Positions 34,146 through 44,691 of a stretch of DNA of 60,000 bases are shown here, piece by piece. Within the stretch, counting starts at the first letter, position 1. Every line of letters begins with the position of its first letter. The notes below the pieces were generated by a model. The model was not told the origin of the DNA and did not search any database. It worked only from the letters and a program-made list of their open reading frames with translations. Source of the stretch: Symsagittifera roscoffensis (Eukaryota > Xenacoelomorpha > Acoela > Convolutidae); assembly GCF_963678635.1 (NCBI RefSeq), contig NC_087062.1:31274833-31334832 (forward strand), written 5' to 3'. The position numbers and the translations under genes were made by a program.

Positions 34146-34571
34146 GTGGCGGGACGACTTCGCGGTGGACAAGAACTGGAAAAGATAGTGGGAGACCTAG
34201 TGGGTCTAGAGGAGATACTCGTGACACAGGATATAGACATTGTCGATGATCAAGACAAGGAGTGGATCGACGATCGATCTAAACCTGAAGTGGAATTTGA
34301 TGACAAGCAGCAGCAGTCGTACGAACAAGAATTAACGAATCTGCGCGTCTTGGAGCGGTTGAACGAAAAAACATTAGACCCAAAGGAAACCTTTTTTACG
34401 ATTCAGGACGTAGACCGCGAGAGCAGGAATTACATAAAGAATGACAAAGATGATCCTTCCTGGACAGCCCAGGAGGAGCAATTACTCATTCCTGCGTCCA
34501 ACCTTACCTTAATTGTCGGTATGCGATCGACGGGGACGTCGGAGGATATTTTTGTCCGGGAGTGGGGGTAG
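34146..34571 (+). pseudogene. Open frame at the 3' side of the gypsy relic, unidentified
   Basis: A 141-residue acidic frame with many Asp and Glu. Position and strand suggest the spacer between RNase H and integrase. No catalytic motif is visible. Confidence 0.3.
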
Positions 34572-35210
34572 GACTTAACCACACTGAAAAGTTATTAATG
34601 AAAAAATTAGAAACTGCGAGAGAAACAAGTTGCATTCATATGTTGCATTCATGAGTTTGCATTGTGATTTCAGTTAGAGTTTTTAGAGACACTTACTTTT
34701 TTAATAGAGGCTTGAGTGAAAAGTATATTAAAATAATCCAGCCTGCTTGATTGTTTTTAATCAACTAAAATGACTGTTCACTCTGTGTTGACATGAAAGA
34801 CTTGAGTAATCTCCTGAAGAGGGAGACTATTTCATTGTTCCTTCTAATCGTCGATTTTCCTAATTTTTTTATTCAGGTTCATTAACAACTAAATTTCCGA
34901 ACGGAGGAAGCATAGTAGGATAATCTGAGTCTGTTGGAAGGTAGGATTGTCCTGCATACCAACGCTTTTTAAACCAAGGAAAAGAAGTTTTAAGTTTAGA
35001 TAATGGCACTGAGACTCAGAAAAAACAATTTATCTTGAGTCGAATCCTCGGAGTGCAGGTTAATGGAAAATGTTAGAAGGCTATAGGGAAGTAGTTTGAT
35101 GACATTTTTAGCTTGCGGTGAGTCGATTTAATGCGGATAAAAGTTCTTTCCTTTCATTATGTAATTTCTGTTCGATGATACTGAACCATTTTAAGGAATT
35201 TTACGAGGCT
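34572..35210. other. AT-rich spacer, nothing recognised
   Basis: No coding frame or repeat family seen between the gypsy relic and the next R1 copy. Confidence 0.45.
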
Positions 35211-36073
35211 CAATGAGGACATTGACCAGGCTGTACGAAGAGTATTTAGTTTGGACGGATTAACACTGTTAGTCGTTCAATTTAACATATTGGGAGAGGT
35301 TAATTTGCAGTGATGAAGTAATTTTCAAAAAATCGTTCGGAAATAAAGACACGTCACGACCTTAAAATTTCGCAGAAACTGAAAATGCGCGAAAATCAGA
35401 AGAGCTCTTTTCACTAGTAGAAACAGCATCAAGTCGCGACAGTGAAGAAGAAAAGTGAAAACTATATTGAAATTACAATGCCAATTCTAACGATTGTACA
35501 GCTACAATTGTTACAGAGCAGTTACCGAGAATTCGGAGGGTATTGGGAATACTTTATTACCCCTCCTGGACTACAACAAGAACGCTCTTTGACCGGATTA
35601 AAGCGTCCGGAAGGGTCTTGGGAAGAGACTGAAACTGGTTTTTAAACAAATTTTAGCTTCCTGGTATGTCCTGAATTGAAGAAAACTACATCAAATTCGT
35701 TTTGAGATAATGAGAAGCTAGGAGTTGAGGGAAACGTTTGATCTATCTCTAATGGGTATGATGATTTTTATCTACTGGACAAAAACAATCGTAATATGAT
35801 AATAAATAGTAGCCCCGTTTTTAGGAATGACCTCGTGTTCTGGGATACTGAGACCCAGCCATGAGCTCACTAATTTTGCATGTCACTAAGTTAATTTGCA
35901 CGATATAGCCGATAGCCATAAATAGTAACGACTTTGTCGACCCGACGTTAATGGACCGCACATTGAGCTGGCTTTAGTAGAGACGGTTAAAAGCATGTGA
36001 AGCTGCGTTTGACGCTAGCCAGTCGTTTCATAACATAGTTTTATTTTACGTCGGTATGTACTTCGGGGCAAAT
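35211..36073 (+). mobile_element. R1 element, third independent copy
   Basis: It starts CAATGAGGACATTGACCAGG and ends CTTCGGGGCAAAT, with the same internal block order as 29063-29984 (GAGAATTCGGAGGG, GAGACTGAAACTGG, CAGCCATGAGCTCA). The 8.6-kb array begins inside it, at 35945. A target duplication is not clear. Confidence 0.65.
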
Positions 36074-36523
36074 ATTACAATTTTAACATCTGATGATGTT
36101 CTGAAGTTTGCTCGATCACAAAAAGTTTTAATTGGCCAGCTTAATTGTGTTTTTTTCCAATGACATTGGCAAACTTGATAAAATTCCATTCAAAAGGATG
36201 GCAGGATATTGTGGGCGTTTTTGGATGCATTAAAATTGTAAACTCAAACAAACGTTTCAGCAAATGTTTGAGCGTCGTCAAGTTTGAAATTTCAAAGCTA
36301 TTATGTGAGAAACGAACAAATTAGATGGCAAGTATCAAACACGTCTTCAATCCAAAACTTAAGAAAGTAAACCAATCAAAACATAGCGTTTGTTATTAAC
36401 ACTTTGATTCAACAATTATGATTTAATTTTCTAAACTTAGCCACAAACAAATTTTTTGTTTGTACAATTTTGAGTTGATGCTGTTTTCATGCTAACATGT
36501 AGATTGTCTCAAAATTTCCTGTT

Positions 36524-36739
36524 TTAACCAATTTTTTTTATTTTCATCATTTCCCTTCTTGTCAACTCGTCGCGCGTGGTAATTGTCGGACTCTCTTCCC
36601 TGATATGCAGCGCCTCTATTGTCCTTAACTTAATGCTGCTCGTTCTCTGGTGGTAAAATTTTCCATTAAGCTCCGATGTACCACTATCACTACCACACTG
36701 CCTTTTATGCAGTGCAACTGGAGTATCATTTTTTTGGTG
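36524..36739 (-). pseudogene. Penelope-like element, C-terminal (GIY-YIG region) relic
   Basis: A clean 71-codon minus-strand frame contains KFYHQRTSSIKLRTIEALHI then REESPTITTRDELTRRE. Penelope-like elements end in a GIY-YIG endonuclease followed by a segment of the form RxxxEALxIxxxxPTxN, which this matches. The catalytic GIY and YIG strings are not present. It repeats at 45142-45357 and 53781-53996. Confidence 0.5.
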
Positions 36740-37510
36740 TTACTTAATCCTTTTGATGAGATTAGATAGATTCACTATAGATGGATTTGCTCCCACAAAA
36801 CTCTAGTTTGTACATATATTTTGATTTGTGTTCACTGGAAAAAGAAGATATTAGAGGAGCCAAAAAATTTTCAAATTCTTCGTTGTGAATATTTTGTGCT
36901 CATTGGTGATATCGCGCAGTTTTATTGCTAATTTCTGACTTTGCATTGCATTATATTAGAACATCAAGATGAGTGGTGAATCGCTACAATAATCCCAGGG
37001 TTTCCCTTTTTCAGGCATATTCCTAGTTTTCTGCCCTCTCCGGTGACCTTTTCAAGGGCTCACGATGGAACACGCGACGACCACTTTTTTTGTTATTGGT
37101 TATCGAACCACTATTACGGTTATTTTTCATCGCTTTATGACAGTTTTTCTATGAGGAATTATTGCGGAAGACACGACAAACAGTTCCTTTGATCATCCCT
37201 CTTGTAAACTGAAGAGGCGCAACTTTTAGAATTAAGTAAGCTACCTGCATCTGTTGGTTTTTGTTGCCTACCACGTTTAATTTTCTTGTTTTTGAAACGA
37301 CAGCTTTTCAAGTATGCTGGGTGTCTCTATTGGGAATTATAAATGTGGAGGTAGTAAGTTTGCACCCCGCAGCACCTCTTTAGGATCACCCTTCACTGTT
37401 CTCATTATATCAAGAACCGAGTAAAAGTTTCGTTGCTTCACTGAATTATTTTTTCTCTTATCGCGTTGCAATATTTAATGAAATAAACGTTTTCTTTTAT
37501 GTTTCCTTAC
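36740..37510. other. Region between two Penelope-like fragments
   Basis: It contains coding-like minus-strand pieces (for example NFYSVLDIMRTVKGDPKEVL near 37400) interrupted by stops. It probably derives from the same element, but no RT motif is recognised. Confidence 0.35.
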
Positions 37511-37988
37511 TCGTCATCCGATATATCACCGTGTGTTACGTTTTACCAGTTCGTATTTTTTCATGTTCTACAAATTTTGACCTGTAATTTTGGAGTTGTC
37601 GTTTTTTGAGATCCGAAAGAAAGATGTCAATATAGTGTGTCTCATCAATTTTATCCCTGACTGTATGTTTCAACCCCAATGACAAAATCTGCTGAACCCT
37701 ATCTGATAATTCAAAAACATCAAAAGCTCTTACCGATCCCTCACATTGCTTCAATAGAGTTTGCGTTTGATGATTTTGCATTATCAGATTGGGTTCAGCA
37801 GATTTTGTCATTGGGGTTGAAACATACAGTCAGGGATAAAATTAATGAGGCTCTTTTTCTCGCCGATATTGACATCTTTCTTTCTGATCTCAAAAAACTA
37901 CAAGTCCAAAATTACAGGTCAAAGTTTGTAGAATATGAAAAAATACGAACTGGTAATCCGTAACACACGGTGATATATTGGATGACGA
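37511..37988. repeat. Long inverted repeat (unit 1), arms about 220 bp
   Basis: The left arm 37511-37727 and right arm 37763-37988 are about 90 percent complementary and separated by a 35-base loop. Each arm, read outward from the centre, encodes the same peptide (LSLGLKHTVRDKI ... DIFLSDLKK ... QNYRSKFVE), which resembles the N-terminal part of Penelope-like proteins. Open frames of 91 codons (minus, 37811-37536) and 94 codons (plus, 37679-37963) result. Confidence 0.9.
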
Positions 37989-38339
37989 GTGATATATCGG
38001 ATGACCACCAACATACAATCACTCTCTCTTTCAAATGTTTTTTAGTATCTTTTGACGGGTCTGTTAAGCAGTTGCTGTTATTTTTTCTCCTCGAGACTAA
38101 GGTATTTCATTGCCGAAGGCCAAGACTTCTCATCTATCCCCTCTGTACTGCTTCTCTTGCATATTCTATTTTGCCGTCGACGCTTTTCTCATCAGTCGTT
38201 GCTGTTCTTAGAAAATTTGTAAATTTGTCTGAAAACTCTGTACCGCTTGGTCCGAATAGACACCATTTTCCGGCAATGGAACCCCAAAAAATCACATATT
38301 TTTTACCGTTTTCTTTGAGTTTTTGGCCTCAAAAATTCT

Positions 38340-40270
38340 GATGACATATTGCAATTTTTTCCAAGTTCTCGTTGTGCGGTTTCATTATTTTATCAATATA
38401 CAGAAAAATATTGTGTCATATGCATTTTGAAATTTTGCCTGAGTAATTCAGTTGCTTTTTAATATCATTGATGAATTAGTTTAAATTGAGAGGTCCTAAA
38501 TCAGTGCCTTGAGGGTTAATATGATTAAGTGTGATCGAGTCCAATTCAGTGTTATTTACTGCTGTTTTCTGACATCCTTCGCATGTGAAAGAGTTTACCA
38601 AGTCTAGAACAGGTTCAGTTGTTTTAGTTTTTGTTTCAATTTGTTATGGCCAATAGTGTTAAATGCCTTTGAGAACTCTAAGAATGCGTAAGCAAAAAAA
38701 ATTGCTAGAATCAATCGATTTTCCATATGGTTTCGTGCAAAATAAATTTCAATCAATTGTTGAGTTGGATGTTCCAAAGCCAAACTGAGTGTTGCTTAAA
38801 AATTTGTTTGATACAAAACATTCATGATTTTTTCTGTGTTACAATTTTGCAACCATTCTTCATAGTGCTCCAGCAATTTAGGTGGGCTTACAGTTTTCAA
38901 CATTTCCATAATCATCTTATTTGTATTTTTGCGTGGCAAATGCTTTTTTAGTTCCTTTGAAAAATGATTGTTTTTCAGAGTTCAGTGAAAAAAACAAGAT
39001 GCGTTCAGATTAAATAGTCACCACTTTTAAGAATCCATGATGGAATGTCAGATGATCTTGCAGTTTTAGCAAAAAGTGTGAGATGTACTTTTTTTACACT
39101 CTACGTTGGTTATAAACCTGAAAGAAAATGAAAATTTGTTAATAGATTCGTTTTGCTGTAGTTTTGCAACGGAAATGCTCTGGGTGTCTTTTTCAGTAAA
39201 TTATCCTGTTTTTAAAAATATATAAACAAGGAGATTTGCCATTTAGAAGACATTTTTATGATTTCTACGACGGATTTTTCCTAGAAAAAAATGTTTTTAG
39301 ATTATTTTTTGGACTTTTTTATTCGTCAATAAAATTCTTTTTTTCACATTTGATTTTTTCTTTTCGAAACTGAATAATTGCGATATAGGTTTATCATCTT
39401 TTAAAATTTTCTGGATTAACATCACGTATAAGAATCGTTTTTTGTGGAGCACTTTTTTTGTTTTTCGTTACCGTGTTTCAGTTGAAAATGTTGAAGATTG
39501 CTTCTGGGTTACTTTGGTGGTAGAAAAATCCCCACCTAGTTTTAGACAGATTGATTTTGAATAATTCTTCTGAATAGTTTTATTTCTTGCGCTTGAGGGA
39601 AGTTTTGCTTCCAATTAATTTAAGTTCAATTATGAAAAAACTTGCCGTTTTTATGGGAGGTGCAACGGAATTGATTTGTAGGTTTAGATATTTAAACTAA
39701 TATTGGTGATTGTGTAGCTTATAAAGGAATTCAAGAAATTAGGAATTGTTTAGTTGGAATTATTGAGGTTGTATGGGTGAGATCGGTATCCACAGAATCC
39801 TAGTCGTCAATGTTAAGATAGTTTGCCTAAAAGCGTTATATCACTGTAAAATGATTGTGCATATTCAATCGATTGAGCAAGTCTTGCAATGAATTCAGTT
39901 TTGCTTACTTTGCTGGGACTGTAAGATATTTTAAAATAGTATTTCTTTCAGTTTAGTTAGATGCAGTTTTAAATTCAATCAAAAAACCTTCATTTTTTGT
40001 TTATAAGAAATAAGTCTTGGCATAGTTATGGGTAAATTTTTTTGGGCATTTAAAACATTCTGAACTGCTGACTTCGACTACTACCAAAGCCAACACATTT
40101 TGCTCATTTGAGCCAATTAACTTCGTTTCCGAAAAACCAGAATCTGTATTTTCACCAAATGTTCTCACAAGTGATTCCAAGTCTGAAAATTTCCTGGCTA
40201 TTTTTCTGCAATTTAGATGTAAGCTTTCAATTTTCCCAGGTTAGCTTTCTAGTTTTTTCAGAAAGGGTTA
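38340..40270 (-). pseudogene. APE-type LINE (CR1/jockey-like) relic, unit 1
   Basis: On the minus strand an 80-codon frame (40240-40001) begins KIESLHLNCRKIARKFSDLE and has GFSETKL, like the N-terminal APE endonuclease of LINE ORF2 (LNxRSL ... ETxL). About 1.2-1.4 kb downstream come RT blocks: NTQFGFGTSNSTI (38793-38755), LEFSKAFNTIGH (near 38684-38648; motif A with its Asp residues lost) and NPQGTDLGPL (38517-38488). Stops and frame changes separate them. Spacing and order fit one degenerate LINE. Confidence 0.6.
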
Positions 40271-40827
40271 AGTTTCATCAGACGACGCTGGTTTGAATAA
40301 ATATCGCCTGATTGAAGACGTTTTTCTTTCTACAACAATGTCTGTGATTTTATAGAAAATCAGAAAATCTTTAATAATAGCTATACTAGTAATAGTTTTG
40401 ACAAGTTTACCAGAAAAAGGGGATAAAAAAACTAAAAATAGGTTATAATGATAGTGTAGTGCGCTGGTTAGGCAATCTTATTGGTTAAAAAATCTCTAAA
40501 GAGGCACTGAAAAAAATTTATTTGAAAGAAGTTTATCAATTCATCAAAATCAAATTGTTTTTTTTTTCTTCTCTTCAAAACATCGTTAATCACCAGTTCT
40601 TTGGTATCACAAAAAACAAGCAAAGGTAAACTAGATAAAACTAAGAATTGTAGCATTTGTTTTGTGCTAAAATTGAATAACCGAACAAATTTAAAGAAAA
40701 TTTGACACAAACTGTTTTAATTTACTGAGGAAAGCTTTTAGTATAACTGATAAGTGGATGTTGATTTTCATTGTAGCCACAGTAGGGATAAAATTTACTT
40801 TGATTATGATTAAACTTAGCATGGCGA

Positions 40828-41095
40828 TTAGAGATGCATTCGAAAGCTATTAGAATTAGTATTGTTGCTCAAATAAGAGTGTTGATAATAGTGAAAAGGC
40901 GCTTTGCAGGCAGCTTGGGGTTGCGATGCTTGATCATTAGATTGTTTGACTCTTGGAAACTTACTAGAATATTTAGAAAACAAAAGTAGGAAGACAAATA
41001 CGTAAAGTGGGACGCCGCGATTATCATCTTGTCCACCAAAAAAACCCATATTCTTTTGAACCCTTCTTAAGTGAGTTCAGTTTGAGCTTCTTGAG
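40828..41095 (-). pseudogene. Unidentified coding-like relic upstream of the LINE endonuclease
   Basis: The minus strand encodes GGQDDNRGVPLYVF and SKYSSKFPRVKQSNDQAS. A diverged copy at 41770-41950 gives NEEFRRRWIFFSGQDDN and SKYSSSFPRAKQANDQA in one frame. It may be the LINE ORF1, but no nucleic-acid-binding motif is seen. It recurs in units 2 and 3. Confidence 0.3.
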
Positions 41096-41169
41096 ACCTT
41101 GCTCTCCAATCGTTCTTTAATTGTAAGAATTGACTTTTAGGTTTGGATTTTCAAACTAAGACTGAGCAT

Positions 41170-41950
41170 GTTTTCAATGAATTCAGTTTTGTTTACTTTG
41201 CTTGGATTGTAGAAGATTTTAAAACGGTTTTTTTTTCAATTTTATTAGATGCAGTTTTAAATTCAATCAAAAACTGTCACTTTTTTTGGGCTAAACATAT
41301 AAGTTTGGCGTAATTATGGGTTAAAATTTATGGGTACTAAAAACATGACGCCGTCTCTTTTTCTGAACTGCTGACCTAACTTAGAATACTACATAGAGCC
41401 AAAATTTATTGCTCATATGAGTAATTTAACCTTGATGACGGAAAACAGAAGTTGTATTTCCACCAACTGTTCTCACAAGTGATTCAGGTCTGAAAATTTC
41501 ACGAATATTTTTCTGCAATTTAGATGTAGGCTTTTAATTTTACTAGGGTAGCTTTCTAGTTTTTTGGGGAACGGATTAAACTTCATCAGAGTACACTGCT
41601 TTGGATGAGTGTCACTTGCTTGAAGATGTTTTTTTACAACAATATCTGTGATTGTGAAGAAAATCAGAAAATCGCTAACAACACTTATACTTGTAATAGT
41701 TTTGACAAATTTACAAGATGAAGGGGAGAAAAATTAAGAGATAGTGTAGATGACTGAAAAAACCTAATTGATGCTTGATCATTAGCTTGTTTAGCTCTTG
41801 GAAAGCTACTTGAATATTTAGAAATTAAAAGTACGAAGAGAATTGAGTAAATTGGGACGCCGTGATTATCATCTTGACCACTAAAAAAAATCCATCTTCT
41901 TCTAAACTCTTCATTAGTGAGTTTAATTTGAGCTTCTCAAAACCTGCTCC
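41170..41950 (-). repeat. Second, diverged copy of the LINE 5' part (unit 1)
   Basis: It repeats 39885-41095 with many differences and a deletion of about 440 bases (offset 1288 at the 3' side, 845 at the 5' side). The endonuclease start is recognisable (KIKSLHLNCRKI) but soon broken. Confidence 0.7.
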
Positions 41951-42179
41951 CAAATCTTTTTTTAATTGCATCATTAAATTAATCATTATTCTGGTTAGCA
42001 TCATAGTTATCTAAAATTGACGGCGTTTTGCAGACAACGACAGTATCTGGGCTGTACTCTGTAGTAATTACCATACTAAGTTCCCATAACATAAAAATAA
42101 TTTCAAAAAACTGTAAATGTTTCAAAGAGCAGAGTTGTATCTATCTTGGACAATAATGCAACTCAATTTGTGTTCAAAA

Positions 42180-42520
42180 TAACAATTAAGAACTTCAATT
42201 TTTTTTTCAGTGGTGCTACGTCTTTATGAATGTACTGTAGTGGCATTAGGGAGGGTTTCAGTCTTTATTCGGGCTGTTACACTTGATCCTACATTTGGGT
42301 TTTTTTTTTCCTCTGGCACAATGGTTGGGGTAAATCTCACATGGTCTCCGGCATCAGTCGTTTTGAAGATTGTTGCATCTGGACTTTTGTTTTCCCTGCC
42401 TGATCAATCTCCTCTGTCTAGGACTTCCATATTTTTTCGGTAGCCTTCTTTTTGATTTGAATAAAACCCGAACGATTTTTGAAAGGGGCCAATTTGTTTA
42501 ATTTAACAGTTTCTTCAAAA
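42180..42520 (-). other. Coding-like minus-strand stretch, unidentified
   Basis: One frame gives ATIFKTTDAGDHVRFTPTIV and continues to NATTVHS before a stop. It is low in complexity with no recognised domain. The array carries identical copies at 50819-51159 and 59458-59798. Confidence 0.25.
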
Positions 42521-42689
42521 CTCGATTTGTGACTTGACGTTTTTAGTTTTTAGATCTGAGTTTAATTTGGCCGAGTTCTCAGTTTTGGCATGTTATGTTG
42601 CTTCAGAATAAAGACAACAAGGCAATTTCTGAATATAATGAGATTTTATAAACCTGTTGTTATAAGGTTATTCAGGATGCATTAAATTA

Positions 42690-43420
42690 ATGACAATTTC
42701 TGTAGACGAAAATGCAGACTTGATATTACGACTCGAACCAACGGACGTAAAAAGACTCAACGCGTTCTGAGGTAGATTTGGCTCCCAATTGTTGAACGTC
42801 GTCCCGTGCAAAAGTTTAAGGCTAAAACTGTCGAACCAACTACTCGGAATTGCGATAGGACTTCGATTAGGCTGAAAAATATGCCAATGGCATAAATGCG
42901 TGTGCGGAAAACACGTTACCGACATTAACGTTGCCTCAAAAGTGCAGGGCATTCAATTGCCCTTATAAAGCAGAGTTTATCTTCTACTCACACTCCGTCT
43001 GTTTTAGAACCACGACACCTCTACAGGACCCATCAGAAGCGACCAGACTGTTTGACGCTCGATCCATGGGCTGTTGGTAAGCAGCTCTTGTGGGATGTAA
43101 CGGTAGTAAACTCCTTTGCTCCTTGTCGGATTAATTCCTGTCTGTTTGTAACCCTGGTACGGCTGTCGCTGAAGCAGAAGAGCGAAAGAATGACAAGTAT
43201 AAAGATCTTGTAGATGATGGATATCTTTTTCAACCGCTAGCTTTTGAGTTTCAGGGCGCGGCCGCCCCCAGCTCAAATTTATTGAGCAAGCTTTGAAAGA
43301 ACCTAAGCATATGCACTGAGGAACCCAGAGCAGGCAGCTTTTTAAAATAGAGAATCTCCCTGGCAATACAGATTGCGAACGCCGCTTGCGTACTCGGAAC
43401 AATAAATGAGAAAATAACTT
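42690..43420 (+). pseudogene. LINE relic: C-terminal Cys/His cluster and restriction-like endonuclease region (unit 1)
   Basis: The plus strand gives LRLEPTDVKRLNAF, matching 20870-20930, then IAIGLRLG, a Cys/His cluster (ICQWHKCVCGKHV), then KRPD at 43037-43048 followed 15 residues later by LLWD, then AEAEERKNDKYKDL and ISLAIQIANAACVLGTI after a frame change. The PDxnD signature plus Cys/His cluster is that of restriction-like endonucleases in R2-type LINEs. It supplies the part missing from the relic at 20590-21165. Confidence 0.5.
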
Positions 43421-43544
43421 TCGACGAAATTTAATATTTGTAACACTTGTATATTATATTTTCTCGTGTCGAGTTGCGTGTTCTTATTGAAGAAACGTAA
43501 CCCGTATCGATTTCAATTGAAAAAGACTTCAATACTTGTCTTCT

Positions 43545-43655
43545 TCCATCATTATCACTTCCATATCTAGAAATTTCCAAGAATTTTGACTGGAATACGT
43601 GAAGAAGGGACTCCTGACTGTAACCTCGGTTACTATGATACTTTTGACCTTCGGA
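43545..43655 (+). repeat. LINE 3'-tail block shared with 20680-20800
   Basis: TCATTATCACTTCCATAT and GGGACTCCTGACTGTAACCT with GGTTACTATGATACTTTTGA match the reverse complement of 20680-20800. In both places it lies on the 3' side of the same LINE family. The array copy is at 52184-52294. Confidence 0.75.
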
Positions 43656-43660
43656 TGCTT

Positions 43661-44562
43661 TAAATATTGGATTTTTTTATTCAATTTTTAATAAATTGTG
43701 CTAAAATAGTGTTTAAAAATCTTTCATTATCAAAATTTTAATTTTAGCAGGTCATAGGAATTCAGTATAATTAAAAAATTGAGGGATAATTTCTGGTTTC
43801 GTTGATCATGAAATTCGAAATAAATCTTAAGTTACAAGAAATCTTCGAACAGTGGACTTTATTTTTGACTTTGAGAAATCAATTGGGGTAAACAACTGTT
43901 TTGTAGACTTTTTTGTCCTCTGTTCTCTAGACAGTTTTTTTTGTTCTCTATTTTGTGAACGTTTTGTATGTCCTAACTTTTATAGACTTTTTTTTCTGTT
44001 CTCCAATGCCATTAAAGTCAATCCGAATTGAGCTCAAAGAAGTCAGAACAGTGAAAGCTTGTGACAAATTGAAGTTCTTTCGAAGGCATAACTTTTTACT
44101 GCAAAAAAATAAGGAGCAGCTGTTTCTGCACGGAAAAAACACAAAGGCTCTTTCGATTGAACGCTTTAACTCAGATTTGATTAATTAATTCTTAAAAAAA
44201 GTCGAAGAAAGGTCATACGTTTTAAAACCTGATTTTTTGAAATCCGTATTTTTTTAAGCCAAAAGCAGGTCGCGACTGATTAAATAGAAAACACTCCCTT
44301 AAGCGCAAAAAAATTAGTTCAGCCGCAATCTGTTGTGTTTTGAATTCAAATTTTTAGATTTGGGAGGGTGGTTGTCGAGAGAAGTCAAATGTTTGAGAAA
44401 AAGGGTCGAAAAAATTCATTGGTGAAAAAAACTGAGAAAATTTACCTAGCTTTTTTGTGCAGGTACGGTTTTAAATCCATCATATCAGAATATTTAGACC
44501 CTGTCAAACAAAAATGTTAGAGAAAACTTGAGAGATATTAAAACTTTGTATCAGATTTGGCA
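43661..44562. other. 3' part of the 8.6-kb unit, nothing recognised
   Basis: AT-rich, with short open frames on both strands and no motif. It ends at the tandem junction CAGATTTGGCA|ACGTTAAT. Confidence 0.4.
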
Positions 44563-44691
44563 ACGTTAATGGACCGCACATTGAGCTGGCTTTAGTAGAG
44601 ACGGTTAAAAGCATGTGAAGCTGCGTTTGACGCTAGCCAGTCGTTTCATAACATAGTTTTATTTTACGTCGGTATGTACTTCGGGGCAAAT
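44563..44691 (+). mobile_element. R1 3' end fragment at start of array unit 2
   Basis: Identical to 35945-36073; it marks the tandem junction. Confidence 0.7.

Larger units (their letters stand above)
32062..34571 (+). mobile_element. Degenerate Ty3/gypsy LTR retrotransposon fragment
   Basis: In order on the plus strand: protease end, RT start, RT middle, the RNase H end and a spacer region toward integrase. It lacks gag, has a large internal deletion and many frame breaks, and begins at the gap, so its 5' LTR is not visible. No LTR is recognised 3' of it. It is a fossil. Confidence 0.7.
35945..44562. repeat. 8.6-kb tandem array, unit 1
   Basis: 8,618 bp, starting ACGTTAATGGACCGCACATT inside R1. 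It differs from units 2 and 3 by a 21-bp deletion near 38314 and very few substitutions (for example g at 38561 where both others have a). Confidence 0.98.

Noticed and set aside
40468-40710. Minus-strand frame with a signal-peptide-like start (MLQFLVLSSLPLLVFC)
   Set aside because: It lies inside a LINE relic, is AT-driven, and has no conserved continuation in the diverged copy.
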